The translations under genes were made by a program, and so were the position numbers. Positions 22,501-32,835 of a stretch of DNA of 64,000 bases are shown piece by piece (positions within the stretch are counted from its first letter, which is position 1; every line of letters begins with the position of its first letter). The notes below the pieces were generated by a model. It saw only the letters and a list, made by a program, of their open reading frames with translations. It had not been told where the DNA came from and searched no databases. The stretch is from Channallabes apus (taxonomy: Eukaryota > Chordata > Actinopteri > Siluriformes > Clariidae), in assembly GCA_030522415.1 (NCBI GenBank), contig CM060107.1, forward strand, positions 27,990,571 to 28,054,570. Reading direction: 5' to 3'.

Positions 22501-25075
22501 TCTTCCCCCACTCTCTGTTTTTTTCCCCAATAATACTTAAAAAAAAAAGCCTGCACAAGGGTGTCAAAGTTTGTGTTTTGATCCACGAAAGACAGGCACA
22601 TAGTCAGTGATTAAAAATGTGCCAATGTAGGTAGGAAGGGGTAAAAAATAAATCATGCTTTGACCTTTGATCTGTGGTGTCATATCAGGAAAAATGCAAG
22701 TGGAACACGAATGAATAAATAAACTCAAGAGGATGAGTTCACATAAATATATTTCAGTAAGCTATATATGAGACATTGTTTACTCACAAAACTCCCACAG
22801 TCAAATGTGGATGTGTGTTTTTTAACTGAGTTTGAATTTTCAACTGGTAATACTAAAACTAATAATAGAAATTGAATAGTAGAGCTGAATTCTGGGATAA
22901 AAACATATTCAAATAGCAGCACTGTCAGCCTACCAGTGTCACTCTTTATGTTAATTTAATCAAAAATAATAATAACTAGTCACAGAGAGAGAAAAAAACA
23001 ACAACAATAATGTGAAGCGTGTTTTAGTTTCAATAAAAGTAATTGACTTGACTACTCATAGTCTGGGTGCACGCATGCAATAATGAATTCTTACCTTTGC
23101 ATACTTCTGTCTAATGAGACGAAATCCAAAAACCCTTAGGTAAACATGAAAAGATTCAACAAGAAAACAGAATAGAGAAGGGGTTCTTCAGTGTCTTTAT
23201 ACGTTGTTTTTGGAAAATGAAAACAACAGTCAAATGAATAAATCTGAATTCAAATAACTGTTTGAGTGTTTACGCTTTTTAAATGTGAAGCACTTCATGG
23301 AACTGGCTCTTCTCCTACTTCTCTGACTCTTCTTCTCTCTCTCACACACTCAAGCACTCATTCACTTACTCACTCACTCGTGTTTAGAAGACAGAGGCTT
23401 CACATGGAGTCATTTGTGTGCTTCATGGGCATCAACATGCACCATGAGGGTCTGACAACAACTCAAAATACTGCTGACCACGTTCATTATGCTACTGTGA
23501 TTACATAATTTTTGCTAATGTTCACTTAGTCAAAGTAGTCTATCTGTTGTTCACCTGTCTTGTTAGTTGGCCTGACCAAACACATATGGCAAGAATTATT
23601 TCTCATACTAGGTACATATACCTTTAATTAATCTATAAACACCTTTTAACATTTTTTTCCAATTAAATTTGTCAAAAGCATAACCATTCCTTTTTTTGAA
23701 GAAGTCTAGGTTTTAATGATCTAGAAGTTTTTCACTCAATTAGGCCCGTTATCAGCCATGGGGCCTATGTGGATTGGAGTAGTCTGGTGCGTCCCATGGG
23801 TGCTCAGTGCGGGTAGGACAGCTACACCACGAGATGAAATAATATTTATAAGAGCCCTAACGCAGGACTTCTGAGGGGGTCAATAAAATAGGAGTTTTTG
23901 AGAGTGATTATGACACGCCCGGGAAGACCCTCCCGTTTGGAGATGGCGTGGGGTTATCAAGGATTTATATTTGTGTGTTTTAACACACTAACTTAAACCG
24001 AGACCGCACTCTTAGAGAATAGTGTACCACTCATTCCGTCTTACTCTCTCACCGGCGTCTTAGGGAGGCAGAGGCTGGGTCTTTGACTGTGTCTTTAGAC
24101 TTTCTGTGCTTTCTTTTCTTGTTTTTTGGCTCTGATACCATACTGGTGCTACCTAATAATCACACGAAGTGCCAAGGTATCAGGACCCTTAAAAAGACAC
24201 GCCGCCAGGTGTGTCGTGTTCAGGCTGATTGCCCTACCTATGTGGCCACTCCTTTGCCTGTTCACAACTCTGTGGGGTAGCAGCCTGCGGATCTGTCCGT
24301 TCTGAAAAGTGCAGAGTATTTTTGCGTGGTTCTGCTCATCGTGAGACTCACGTCGTTACACCATTATGTGGAGGTAGTCTATTGGTGCAGGGTGCAGGCC
24401 TGACAGATAAAATAGCCTACCTGTGTATATTGCTTCAGGAAAAAAGCACCAAAGCTGTGATAATTGCTCTTTTTCCCCCATCATGCTGCCCTAATGCACT
24501 TTTTGGGGAATTTGTCTCTTTTGCTGATCTTGTTGTTGATGCACTATTCAGCAATTAAGTATTTTTGTGTATTATTATATGCACATTTATTGTTAGCGTA
24601 AATTATATTTAATTCTATATTATGTGTATTCTTTGCTATTTATTAGAATGCCACTTTCTATAATATTTCCCTCTTTATATAATTAAAATCTTAACATTAA
24701 ATAATCAGTCCCTGACAGCTCCCAGTTAACGAGTTTTAACAGAAAACATGTTTAATCTTTTTCTTTGGGAAGCCCAGGACACAGAGCCAGTAGGCATTTG
24801 GAGAAAAAAAAAAACTGCTTGCTCAGCATCTGTGTATATGTCCCAGAGCACTGCTTTGATCTGCAGTACCTCCAGACATCACCTTGAGGTAAAGCTGTTC
24901 TCGATGGCCCATCAGCCTCGGCTCCCCCCGCTTTATGAGCTGCAGGCACATCTGAAGTAACAAGGGAGCTTTTTAAGCTCATAAATGCTACAATAAACAT
25001 ATGTATATTGCACTTATGTACTCCAACAAGGAAACAATGATTGTGTGTGAGTCAGTGCACATGGTGAGTGTATGA
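22501..25075. other. Intergenic, no gene seen
   Basis: AT-rich DNA with a CACTCA-type short tandem tract around 23340-23380. A GC-richer patch at about 23880-24380 contains AATAAA, CGCCCGGG and TCACCGGCG words and does not match a repeat I know; it could be a decayed LTR or an unknown element. Confidence 0.45.
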
Positions 25076-25499
25076 GCGTTTTTCTCAGTGGGGTCCGGGA
25101 ACCGTTTCCGAGCACACTAGGCCCCGGGACCAGTTGATTTTTGTTCCAAACTCGGAAACGAATCCCTGGACCGATTGCAGAAGTGGTCTCTAGAACAATT
25201 CATGCGTTCTCGAGCACGGAAGGTGGGAAGTATGCGCTCGTGTTTACATTTTTCTAATTTTTGACAGCTACTTTTCTGTTACAACACTTGTTTGAATTAT
25301 ATTTTACTTGAATAATTTTTAATAAAACATTTTGCACTCTAACCAGTATTTTGTCTCTATTGCAAATCACACACACCTTGGATTTTACAGTATACATTTA
25401 TTTAAAAAATATACAGTATAAACACACTGCACACAAAACATGTTAAACACAAAACATTGATGCTGTGCTGAAACTATTGAACCTGAAACCTCACTATGC

Positions 25500-26040
25500 A
25501 TCAAAGTTTGAAAAGCTATAATCAACAAGGTAAGGCCAAGAAGAGCAAAGGCCGACCCTGCGAGGTTCCTGAGGCATCCAGAGAAGGACCAGCTCCAGCT
25601 GGATTCAGCTTTATGATGGTTGGAGCTACACATGCTGCTCCTGTGCTTCCAGTGATCCAGACCTCATCTGCCCTCTGCACCTACTGACTCGTCCCTGCTG
25701 AACTGGTCTTCATGTCAATTTAAATAATTTCTGTCATATTGAATTTTCACCTGCAGAACACACAAGATGTTATATCATTTCTATCTGTTATCGCCCAAAT
25801 GAGGATGGGTTCCCTGTTGAGTCTGGTTCCTCTCAAGGTTTCTTCCTAATGCCATCTCAGGGAGTTTTTCCTTGCCACCGTCGCCGTCACCCTTGGCTTG
25901 CTCATCAGAGAAATTTCATTCATTCGTCTCATTATTATTATTTGCACATTTTTCTCACACATCCACACTTCCAATTATTTTCTTTTCTATAATTATTATT
26001 GTAATTTATTATATTTATTTATTTATTTTTTAAATTTATT

Positions 26041-26073
<33 letters not shown>

Positions 26074-26170
26074 TTTTTTTTTTGTTAAATTTCTTTAATT
26101 TTTGTGAAGCTGCTTTGAGACAATGACCATTGTTAAAAGCGCTATATAAATAAAATTGAATTGAATTGAA
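25500..26170 (+). mobile_element. L2-type LINE 3' end
   Basis: A 5'-truncated copy of the 3' untranslated region also seen, inverted, at 32836-33848. Shared words include CAGTGATCCAGAC, TGAGGATGGGTTCCCTG, CTCAAGGTTTCTTCC and the terminal AGCGCTATATAAATAAAATTG followed by GAATT repeats. It contains an (ATT)n expansion. No reverse transcriptase frame remains. Confidence 0.85.
26046..26075 (+). repeat. (ATT)n microsatellite and poly-T
   Basis: About eight ATT units followed by a T run, inside the L2 3' end. Confidence 0.9.
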
Positions 26171-26597
26171 GAGCAAATGTTGTCTTCTTGATAGGAAAAT
26201 TTGGCATAAATTATATTTATTTGTAGCATTTCTTGTATTTCACTGTACTTCTTGCATTTATTTCTTCATTCTTTACATTTGTATGATTAATTCACGGTGT
26301 ACATAAACACAATATTTTTGCTATAGAAAACGAAAAAAAAAAAATTATTTATGTAATCAGTTAATGTTTAATGAGCACTTTTTTAAAAAAATGTCAGTGT
26401 GAAAATCAGAAGCAAATGTAGACATAAGCTGGACCTTACAGAGTAGAGTTTTGAAGTCATTCCTCAGTGTCACGTGCCGGGATCGGAACCGATGTTACAA
26501 TGTGCACGCACACCTGCGGCGGTGGGGTCAGGGAGGGGGAAAAATCGTGTTTGGGAACGGAACGGAACAATCGTTTCCAGTGAGAAAACACCCTTAA

Positions 26598-29021
26598 TCT
26601 GATGTTAGCTATCAGTCAGAGTTTCTCTCACACATAAAGTGTTTAAAGTGACTGGATTAAAAGACAGAAATGCCTCTCAGTGTTCCTTGTGTGATTGGAG
26701 AAAGCATTTGAACTTTGATTGGTTGTGCATAAAAACTGTTTCAGCTAGAGATACATTCAAGACACATGAAAATGGCATCTGTCTCAAGTATGTCTTGGGA
26801 CCACCTTTAAAGGTAGTTCATACCTGCAAAGCCACCTGCAGAGGCTTTAAACTGGTTAACTTATTTGTCTGACTCTTTGTTGCTCTGCTTGACTTCCAGT
26901 CCAAATGAAAATGACTTTGGGTGTGTTTATAGAGAGAAGTATGAAAAATCAGTAACGTTTTACATAATAGCAGTCCCGACAACTAAGCCAAACCTACATA
27001 AACATTTATAACTACAAGGCATGTTTAAGGGGTATTCAATAGGGATTTTTGATTGTGCAGAAAAACATAACAGAGTTATGCATTACACTAATGCACTTAT
27101 CCCAACATTTCAATAAAGATTGTATACCATCAAGGTAGAAAGTTTTCTCAGTACACCAGAGCCATGATCAGACTGCCTGCTTCAAATCTGAAATACAGTA
27201 CTGGCCTCCCAGAAACGGGAATGGGAATGAATTGGAAGTCAGGACTGTATGGAGGATCCTGTAACGTGCTCTTCTGAAAGTTGGTGACGAGGATCACAGT
27301 AATGACTGTGTAGTGGGCTCGGAGTCACCTTGGCTGGAATCATCATTCACGGACGTATGGCCATTAAAAAAAAAAAAAAAGAAGTGCACCATTGGAATGT
27401 TTTAATGTTTTTTTGTTATAGTCCCAGTTTGATACCTCATCCTTATTCCAGTAGACAACATTCATTATTTGTTTGGCTTTAAATACAGGTTGCCATAATA
27501 ACATGATAGTTATGTTGTACTTCGAAAACATGGGTTATGATGTCAGAGATTAAAAAAAAAATGTTTAATGAATATTACGATAAAATAAGAGATTAGGGAA
27601 ATATCCACCCTACTATAAGTACTCATAAACATCCTGTATGAAGAAAGACAAAACTAAGTTAGGCTAAGCAAGCCTGTTGTTACAGAGTAATCCATGTCAC
27701 TATCAAGGTCTTCACAAGGTAACCATATAGATGACAATCTATCGTAACACAACGTTTTATACTTTAAATATGTTTGTGTAAAAAGGCAACATGTTATTTT
27801 CCCTTAAGCAAGAGAGAATGATTGTTGCATGAGAATGATCTCAGTCACACAGCTCCACATTAGTGTTTTAAGCTCTTTATCATTCATTATATCATATTAT
27901 CTTACAAGGAGTGTGAGGGATCACCTGTGTTAAGGCAATATTCTGAACTCTTGTCTTACAGATGCAAACAGATTTTTTCTCCCTCAGTGGACTAATTAAT
28001 ACCAGGTCCTCTTATCTCAGGCTGGCTCACCACTGACATTTGGTTCATGCTTGAGTGGCTATTGGGCTGATTTCCATCTCTTGCATGAAGATGTGACTGA
28101 ACAAGTGAGTGTGTGTTTGTGTGTCTACCATATCACAAGGACAACAGGAGACAGGCCTGCCTTTAGGAGATGGAATTAAGGTAGCATGACAATCATGGAT
28201 TAAAGGCACTTTTAGCCGATCCCACCTTCCTCACAGGTTAGCGGTTCAATGGCAAATGCAAAAATGTACACATGCATACATATGAATTGGCTGCTACAGA
28301 GAAGTGAGAGTTTAATGCATTATTCATTATATAGTATATTGCCTGGATAATGCCCAATTTGTAAAACCAAAAGGATATATACTGGATTAAAGGGTAATGT
28401 CTTTCTTAATGCCTGAGAAATCACTACAGTATTGTTCTGTTATCTGTATACTAAACAATATATTTTACTGTAACTAGTGTTAGTTATAGACAGCAGGAAA
28501 AACATTCTTTTAACATTAGAAAAATAGCCCTCCCCATTTTCAACCAGATGGCATACAGTAATACTTGATATTAAAATGGACCTTATTGAACCATGAATCT
28601 GAAAATATAATAATATTTAATGTGATCTAATTGTTTGTTTATTAGCTGTATTTGCTAGCTAGGACGGGTCAGCCTCAAGGATTTAATATGTTGACTATAC
28701 AGTGAAATATTTTTTATGTAAATTACTGATTCAGAATTTTTTATTTATAAGGTAGCACGTGTGTGTTGCTCAGGGGTACACATAGCTAGTACTGTTAAAA
28801 TAAGGTTCATTAGGAGTGGAAAAAATCAACTCTTTTAAAAATAAAGGTTATCATCTGGGTATCGCTCGAAACATAAGAGTAAGTGTTTCTTACCCTGCTC
28901 GCATTACATTAAGGAAAAGTTTAACACATAAATAGTGGAAACAGCAAAGTTACAAAATTCAGTTGTCAGAGAGAACTAACCTGGAGTGACCAGAAGACGT
29001 AGCTTTAGCGGTTAGCCCTTT
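26598..29021. other. Intergenic, no gene seen
   Basis: AT-rich unique sequence with short homopolymer tracts. A modest CpG-bearing block at about 27180-27360 stands out slightly. No exon, RNA gene or transposon end was recognised. Confidence 0.5.
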
Positions 29022-29332
29022 GTAGCGTGGATGGTAAACCCAAACACGGAAGCAAGCAGGATAACCACGCGAATTAGTCTAAGGACTCTCACAGAAGGGG
29101 AGCAAGGGAAAAACACAAATTTAATCCGCGTACTATAAACACGCGCAAATCAGAAAGCAAAACCCAAGAAAGTGAGTACTCACGAAATGGTAGACGAACA
29201 GCCTGAACCGACATGGGTGAACTCAATGACTGAGTGATAAGCCGTGGTTTGTTTACTCCTCTTATACTTCCTGGTTCGCGACCGCTTTACTTCTGGGTCC
29301 TAGTGCCGGTCGCAGATTGAGTGTGCATGACA
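29022..29332 (-). repeat. 3' LTR of the Gypsy element
   Basis: On the minus strand the LTR starts TGTCATGCACACTC at 29332, directly after a purine-rich GGGGGTAC tract that fits a polypurine tract. A TATAAGAGG box lies near 29262-29270. Bases 29130-29332 match 32371-32573. The end at 29022 is an estimate. Confidence 0.75.
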
Positions 29333-29342
29333 GTACCCCCTG

Positions 29343-30235
29343 TCAGGAGCCGGTCCTGGGGTGGAGGATACCTGACGACGGTAGTCTCGGATTAGTTCGG
29401 GGTCGAGAATGAACTGGGCTGGTATCCAAGACCCGAGGATGCGAATCAAGGATCCGACGCACATTGTAGGCGGGACCACCGTCGATGATGCGGGGAGGAG
29501 GAGCAGGGGGGGTGGGTGTAATCATTGGATATGTGGTGAAGTGCTTCAGTTGAGAGATGTGAAATACTGAATGGAGCCGGAGTGCCGCAGGCAGCTGGAG
29601 CCAGTAGGTGACTGGGTTTATCCAGAGGGTGATGCGGTATGGGCCGATGAACCTGAGTGATAGTTTTCGTGACTCAGTGTGAAGATTTCTCGTGGAGAGC
29701 CATACCTTGTCACCTACGTGGTACAATCGTCCTGGAGGGTGTCGACGGCGAGGTTGGATGGTGTAGCGTGTGTTGGCCTGTCGGATGGATTGATTAGCTT
29801 GGTTCCACAGCCGCTGACACCTGCGGACCAACTGTTGGGCTGACGGCACATCAATCTCCGTCAAACCTCAAATGGGCTTAGCTTCGTGGCAGAAGATACA
29901 TGGAGATTGTGTGACAGTTCTGCCCAGATGAGGTAGCGAGTCCAGGAGCACTGACGATCGGCAATAGAACATCTCAGATAGCGCTCCAGTTTTTGGTTGG
30001 CCCGCTCCGTCTGACCGTTGGTAGGTGGTATCCAGTCTGTAGGTGGTATCCAGATGATAGACTGCAGGTGGAATCGATCAGACGGCAGAAGGCCTTCCAG
30101 AATTTGGTAGTGAACTGGGGCCCTCTGTCCGACACGATGTGGCAACTGTACTGTAGTCCCGGATAAAGCGACGATAAAAATTCGCAAACCCGAGAAACCA
30201 TTGAAGTTGCTTGAGGGTCTTGGGTAGGGGCCAAT
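29343..30235 (-). pseudogene. Gypsy integrase C-terminus remnant
   Basis: The frame at 29343-29864 encodes the integrase C-terminal region (VGDKVWLSTRNL, FIGPYRI, HSVFHISQLK) and the start of a chromodomain (GGPAYNVRRILDS), after which it is scrambled. The preceding segment (29861-30180) holds the end of the integrase core ([16 protein letters not shown]), joined by a frame break and a duplicated [12 protein letters not shown] stretch. The DDE core before this is missing, because the sequence runs directly into reverse transcriptase at about 30180. Confidence 0.8.
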
Positions 30236-30857
30236 GACACACAACTTCTAGCTTCTGCGGGTCCATGGCCACACCCTGGGGCGAGATTACAAAACCCAGG
30301 AACGTGGTGGAGCGCTCGTGAAAAGCGCACTTCTCCAACTTACAGTACAGCTGATGCACGAGTGATCTCTTTAGGACCGCCCTGACGTGCTGGGTGTGTT
30401 CTTCAGCGGTACAGGAGTAAATGAGAATATCGTCCAGATATACAAATGCCCACCGGCCTAGCATGTCTCGAAGAACATCGTTAATAAAGTGTTGAAAGGC
30501 GGCGGGGGCATTGCACAATCCAAAAGGGATCACGAGGCTCTCGTAGTGTCCAGTAAGGGTGATGAAGGCCGTCTTCCACTCATCGCCCTCTCTGATGCGC
30601 ACCAAGTTGTAGGCACTCCAGAGGTCCAACTTTATAAAGATGGTGGCACCAGTGCGGGCATCCAGGGCTGAGTTGGTAAGAGGCAATGGGTGTTGGTTTT
30701 TGACAATGATGTTATTGAGCCCCCAATAGTCGACACATGGGCGAAGTTCGCCGCCCCTCTTCTTTACGAAGAAGAACCCCACGGCAGCAGGTGAGGAGGA
30801 GGGCCTGATGGTGCCATGGCGGAGGGCGTTGGTTACGTATTCCTCCATCGCCTGCAT
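30175..30857 (-). pseudogene. Gypsy reverse transcriptase remnant
   Basis: A continuous frame covers the Ty3/Gypsy reverse transcriptase: [46 protein letters not shown] and the catalytic YLDD motif in [11 protein letters not shown], then [11 protein letters not shown] and [14 protein letters not shown]. The palm is intact in this frame. The ribonuclease H domain that should follow is absent and the frame runs out of register near 30175. Upstream it is separated from the protease by a short frame break at about 30860-30900. Confidence 0.85.
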
Positions 30858-30895
30858 CTCTGTAGATGTCAGTGAATAGAGGTGGCCCTGGGGTG

Positions 30896-31501
30896 TTACT
30901 GAGCCTGGCTGTGGTCTATTGCAAGATCATACAGGCAATGTGGAGGAAGGTGGGTGGCTCGCTGTTTGCAGAAAACCTCTGCCAGGTCCCGATATGCCTC
31001 TGGGATGGCGTTGGTGTCGACGTCAGAGGTCTTGGACTCCCTAGAGCATGTCCCAGCCGAAACCCTTAGGCATAGTTCGGTGCAGGTCACGCCCCACTGT
31101 AACATTTGATTTTGTGTCCAGGAGATGAGGGGGTCGTGTTGTAGTAGCCACGGATGTCCAAGGATGATGGGAGGAGAGAAGATGGAGGTGATGTGAAAAC
31201 TTAGCTGTTCTTGGTGTTGGTCGATGAGGAGGGTGATGGGTTGAGTTTGGGTGGTGATGGGACTGGTGGATAGGGGCCGACCGTCGACAGATGTAATCTG
31301 AACGGGCTGGGATAACGCCTCAAATTTTACCCCAAATTTTTGGTCATAAGAAGAGTCAATGAAGTTACCTGCTGCCCTGGAGTTGATGAATGCAGTACTT
31401 CTGACTCGTTTGTGGCCAAATTGGAGGTGCACTTGAACCGTGAGACGGGAGGAGTTGGTCATGATGGTGGAGAGGAGGAGGTGACCCAGTGAGTGACTCA
31501 T
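30896..31501 (-). pseudogene. Gypsy protease region remnant
   Basis: The frame encodes a retropepsin-like domain (VQVHLQFGHKR, then AAGNFIDSSY, then ILGHPWLLQHDPLISW). The usual catalytic D-S/T-G is replaced by N-S-R just before AAGNFID, which should abolish activity. The end overlaps the linker to reverse transcriptase. The zinc-knuckle part of gag that precedes it is not intact. Confidence 0.75.
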
Positions 31502-31594
31502 TTCTCAGCGGGCCTGTGCGTTTCCCAGCAGGAGAGGGCAAATCGCTCTGTGATGCATTGCAAACCCGCAGGAGGCGCAGAGTCCTTCTTTGAA

Positions 31595-32207
31595 TCACCG
31601 CTCCCATTCTGCAGCAGTCAAGGAGGCGCATCCTAATTGCATGGGTTCCCCGGCTCCAGTGTCAACTACGGCAGGAGATGGAGATCTGACAGATCCAGTG
31701 TTAGCAATGGTGAAGGTGGTCGGTGGTCGAGGTACAGTGCAGTAGTAGGTGGGAGAAGGTGGCAGGGTCCTCGGGGCTGGCTTCGGATGAGAGAGGAGGC
31801 GCTGATCAATGCGGAGGGCTAGCTGGATCAAACCCTCCAGTGTGGCGGGGAGCTATCATCCGGCAAGTTCGTCCTTAATACGTGACGCCAGCACTTCGTA
31901 ATAGGATGTCCGGAGCGGCATCTCCCCAAGATGTCTGCACAGCGAGGGTTCGAAATTCTGCTGTGTAGTGGCTCACGGACGATCCTCCTTGCCGCAGGTG
32001 ATAAAGCTTGGTGACGGTCTCCACTTCGCCCGCAGGGTGTTCAAAAGTGAGCTTGAGTTGGCAGGTGAATTCATTATATGAATGGGCGGTGTCCGTGTCT
32101 GACCAAAGAACTGCCGTGGCCCACTCAGCTGCCTGCCCTAATAGCAATGAGACGAGGAGAGAAAATGCGTAGCCGATCGGTGGAGTACTTGGTGGAACTG
32201 AACTCAA
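31595..32207 (-). pseudogene. Gypsy gag remnant
   Basis: Two overlapping frames (31875-32207 and 31595-31831) encode a gag-like capsid segment (AAEWATAVLWSDTD, FTCQLKLTFEHP, LYHLRQGG, YTAEFRTLA) and a following proline-rich part (EPMQLGCASLTAAEWER). A frameshift separates them. This layout is typical of fish Gypsy gag related to the RTL/PEG10 type. Confidence 0.75.
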
Positions 32208-32370
32208 ACACCAGATCGAGCGCTGTTAGAAACACACTACACTTCCCGTCTGTGCCATTCCATTTTTATGGTATTGAGGAAAAAACATCAGGGGTGGGGT
32301 GGGGGGGAGGGGTGCGGCGCCGCGGCCGCTGCGACAGGAGGCCGGCTAGCCGCACTAGCAACAGCCACAC

Positions 32371-32573
32371 GTCCTATAAACACACAATCAAATCAGAAAG
32401 CAAAACCCAAGAAAGTGAGTACTCACGAAATGATAGACAAAGAGCCTGAACCGACATGGGCGAACTCAATGACTGAGCGATAAGCCGTGGTTTGTTTAGT
32501 CCCCTTATACTTCCTGTTTCGCGACCGCATTACTTCCGAGTCCTAGTGCCGGTCGCAGATTGAGTGTGCATGA
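32371..32573 (-). repeat. 5' LTR of the Gypsy element, partial
   Basis: It matches 29130-29332 with scattered substitutions (shared words: CAAAACCCAAGAAAGTGAG, CCTGAACCGACATGGG, GCCGGTCGCAGATTGAG). The homology stops abruptly at about 32371, where the left LTR continues for about 110 bp more, so this copy lost its inner end. Confidence 0.8.
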
Positions 32574-32835
32574 TATCAGTGCAGCTACACAAGTAGCTTA
32601 AAGGACGGGCAAAGGTTTGGTTAATTAGTAAAGGGTGATAGCATGAAATTTGCAGTGGAAGCTTACCTGTGTGGGCAAGGCGTACAGACAAGGAGGTAAA
32701 GCAACTGGAAAAAACTAAAGAACTAAAGCACTGCTTATAATAATGACGCAATTGTTAATTCCTCCTGACAATGCTTCTAATATAATTAGAAGATTAGAAA
32801 ATCAGTCAGTGATTGATTTAACATACATCATTTAA
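32574..32835. other. Spacer between Gypsy and L2 elements
   Basis: About 260 bp of AT-rich sequence with nothing recognisable. Confidence 0.6.

Larger units (their letters stand above)
25076..26597. mobile_element. Possible hAT-like element split by an L2 tail
   Basis: The left end (GCGTTTTTCTCAGTGG) and the complement of the right end (GTGTTTTCTCACTGG) look like imperfect inverted repeats. Both arms continue into related GGAACCG/GGAACGG-rich sequence (25095-25230 and 26460-26580). The centre is a LINE 3' end (25500-26170). I see no clear target duplication, so the superfamily is uncertain. Confidence 0.45.
29022..32573 (-). mobile_element. Ty3/Gypsy LTR retrotransposon, decayed
   Basis: An LTR element in minus orientation, with LTR sequence on both sides and gag, protease, reverse transcriptase and integrase remnants between them in the expected order (right to left). 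The integrase tail carries the start of a chromodomain, so this is a chromovirus-type Gypsy element. The RNase H region and most of the integrase core are deleted, and there are frameshifts. The right (5') LTR shares only about 200 bp with the left one; next to it lies an odd GC-rich segment (32288-32345) where the primer-binding site should be. Exact outer boundaries and target duplications could not be fixed. Confidence 0.88.
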
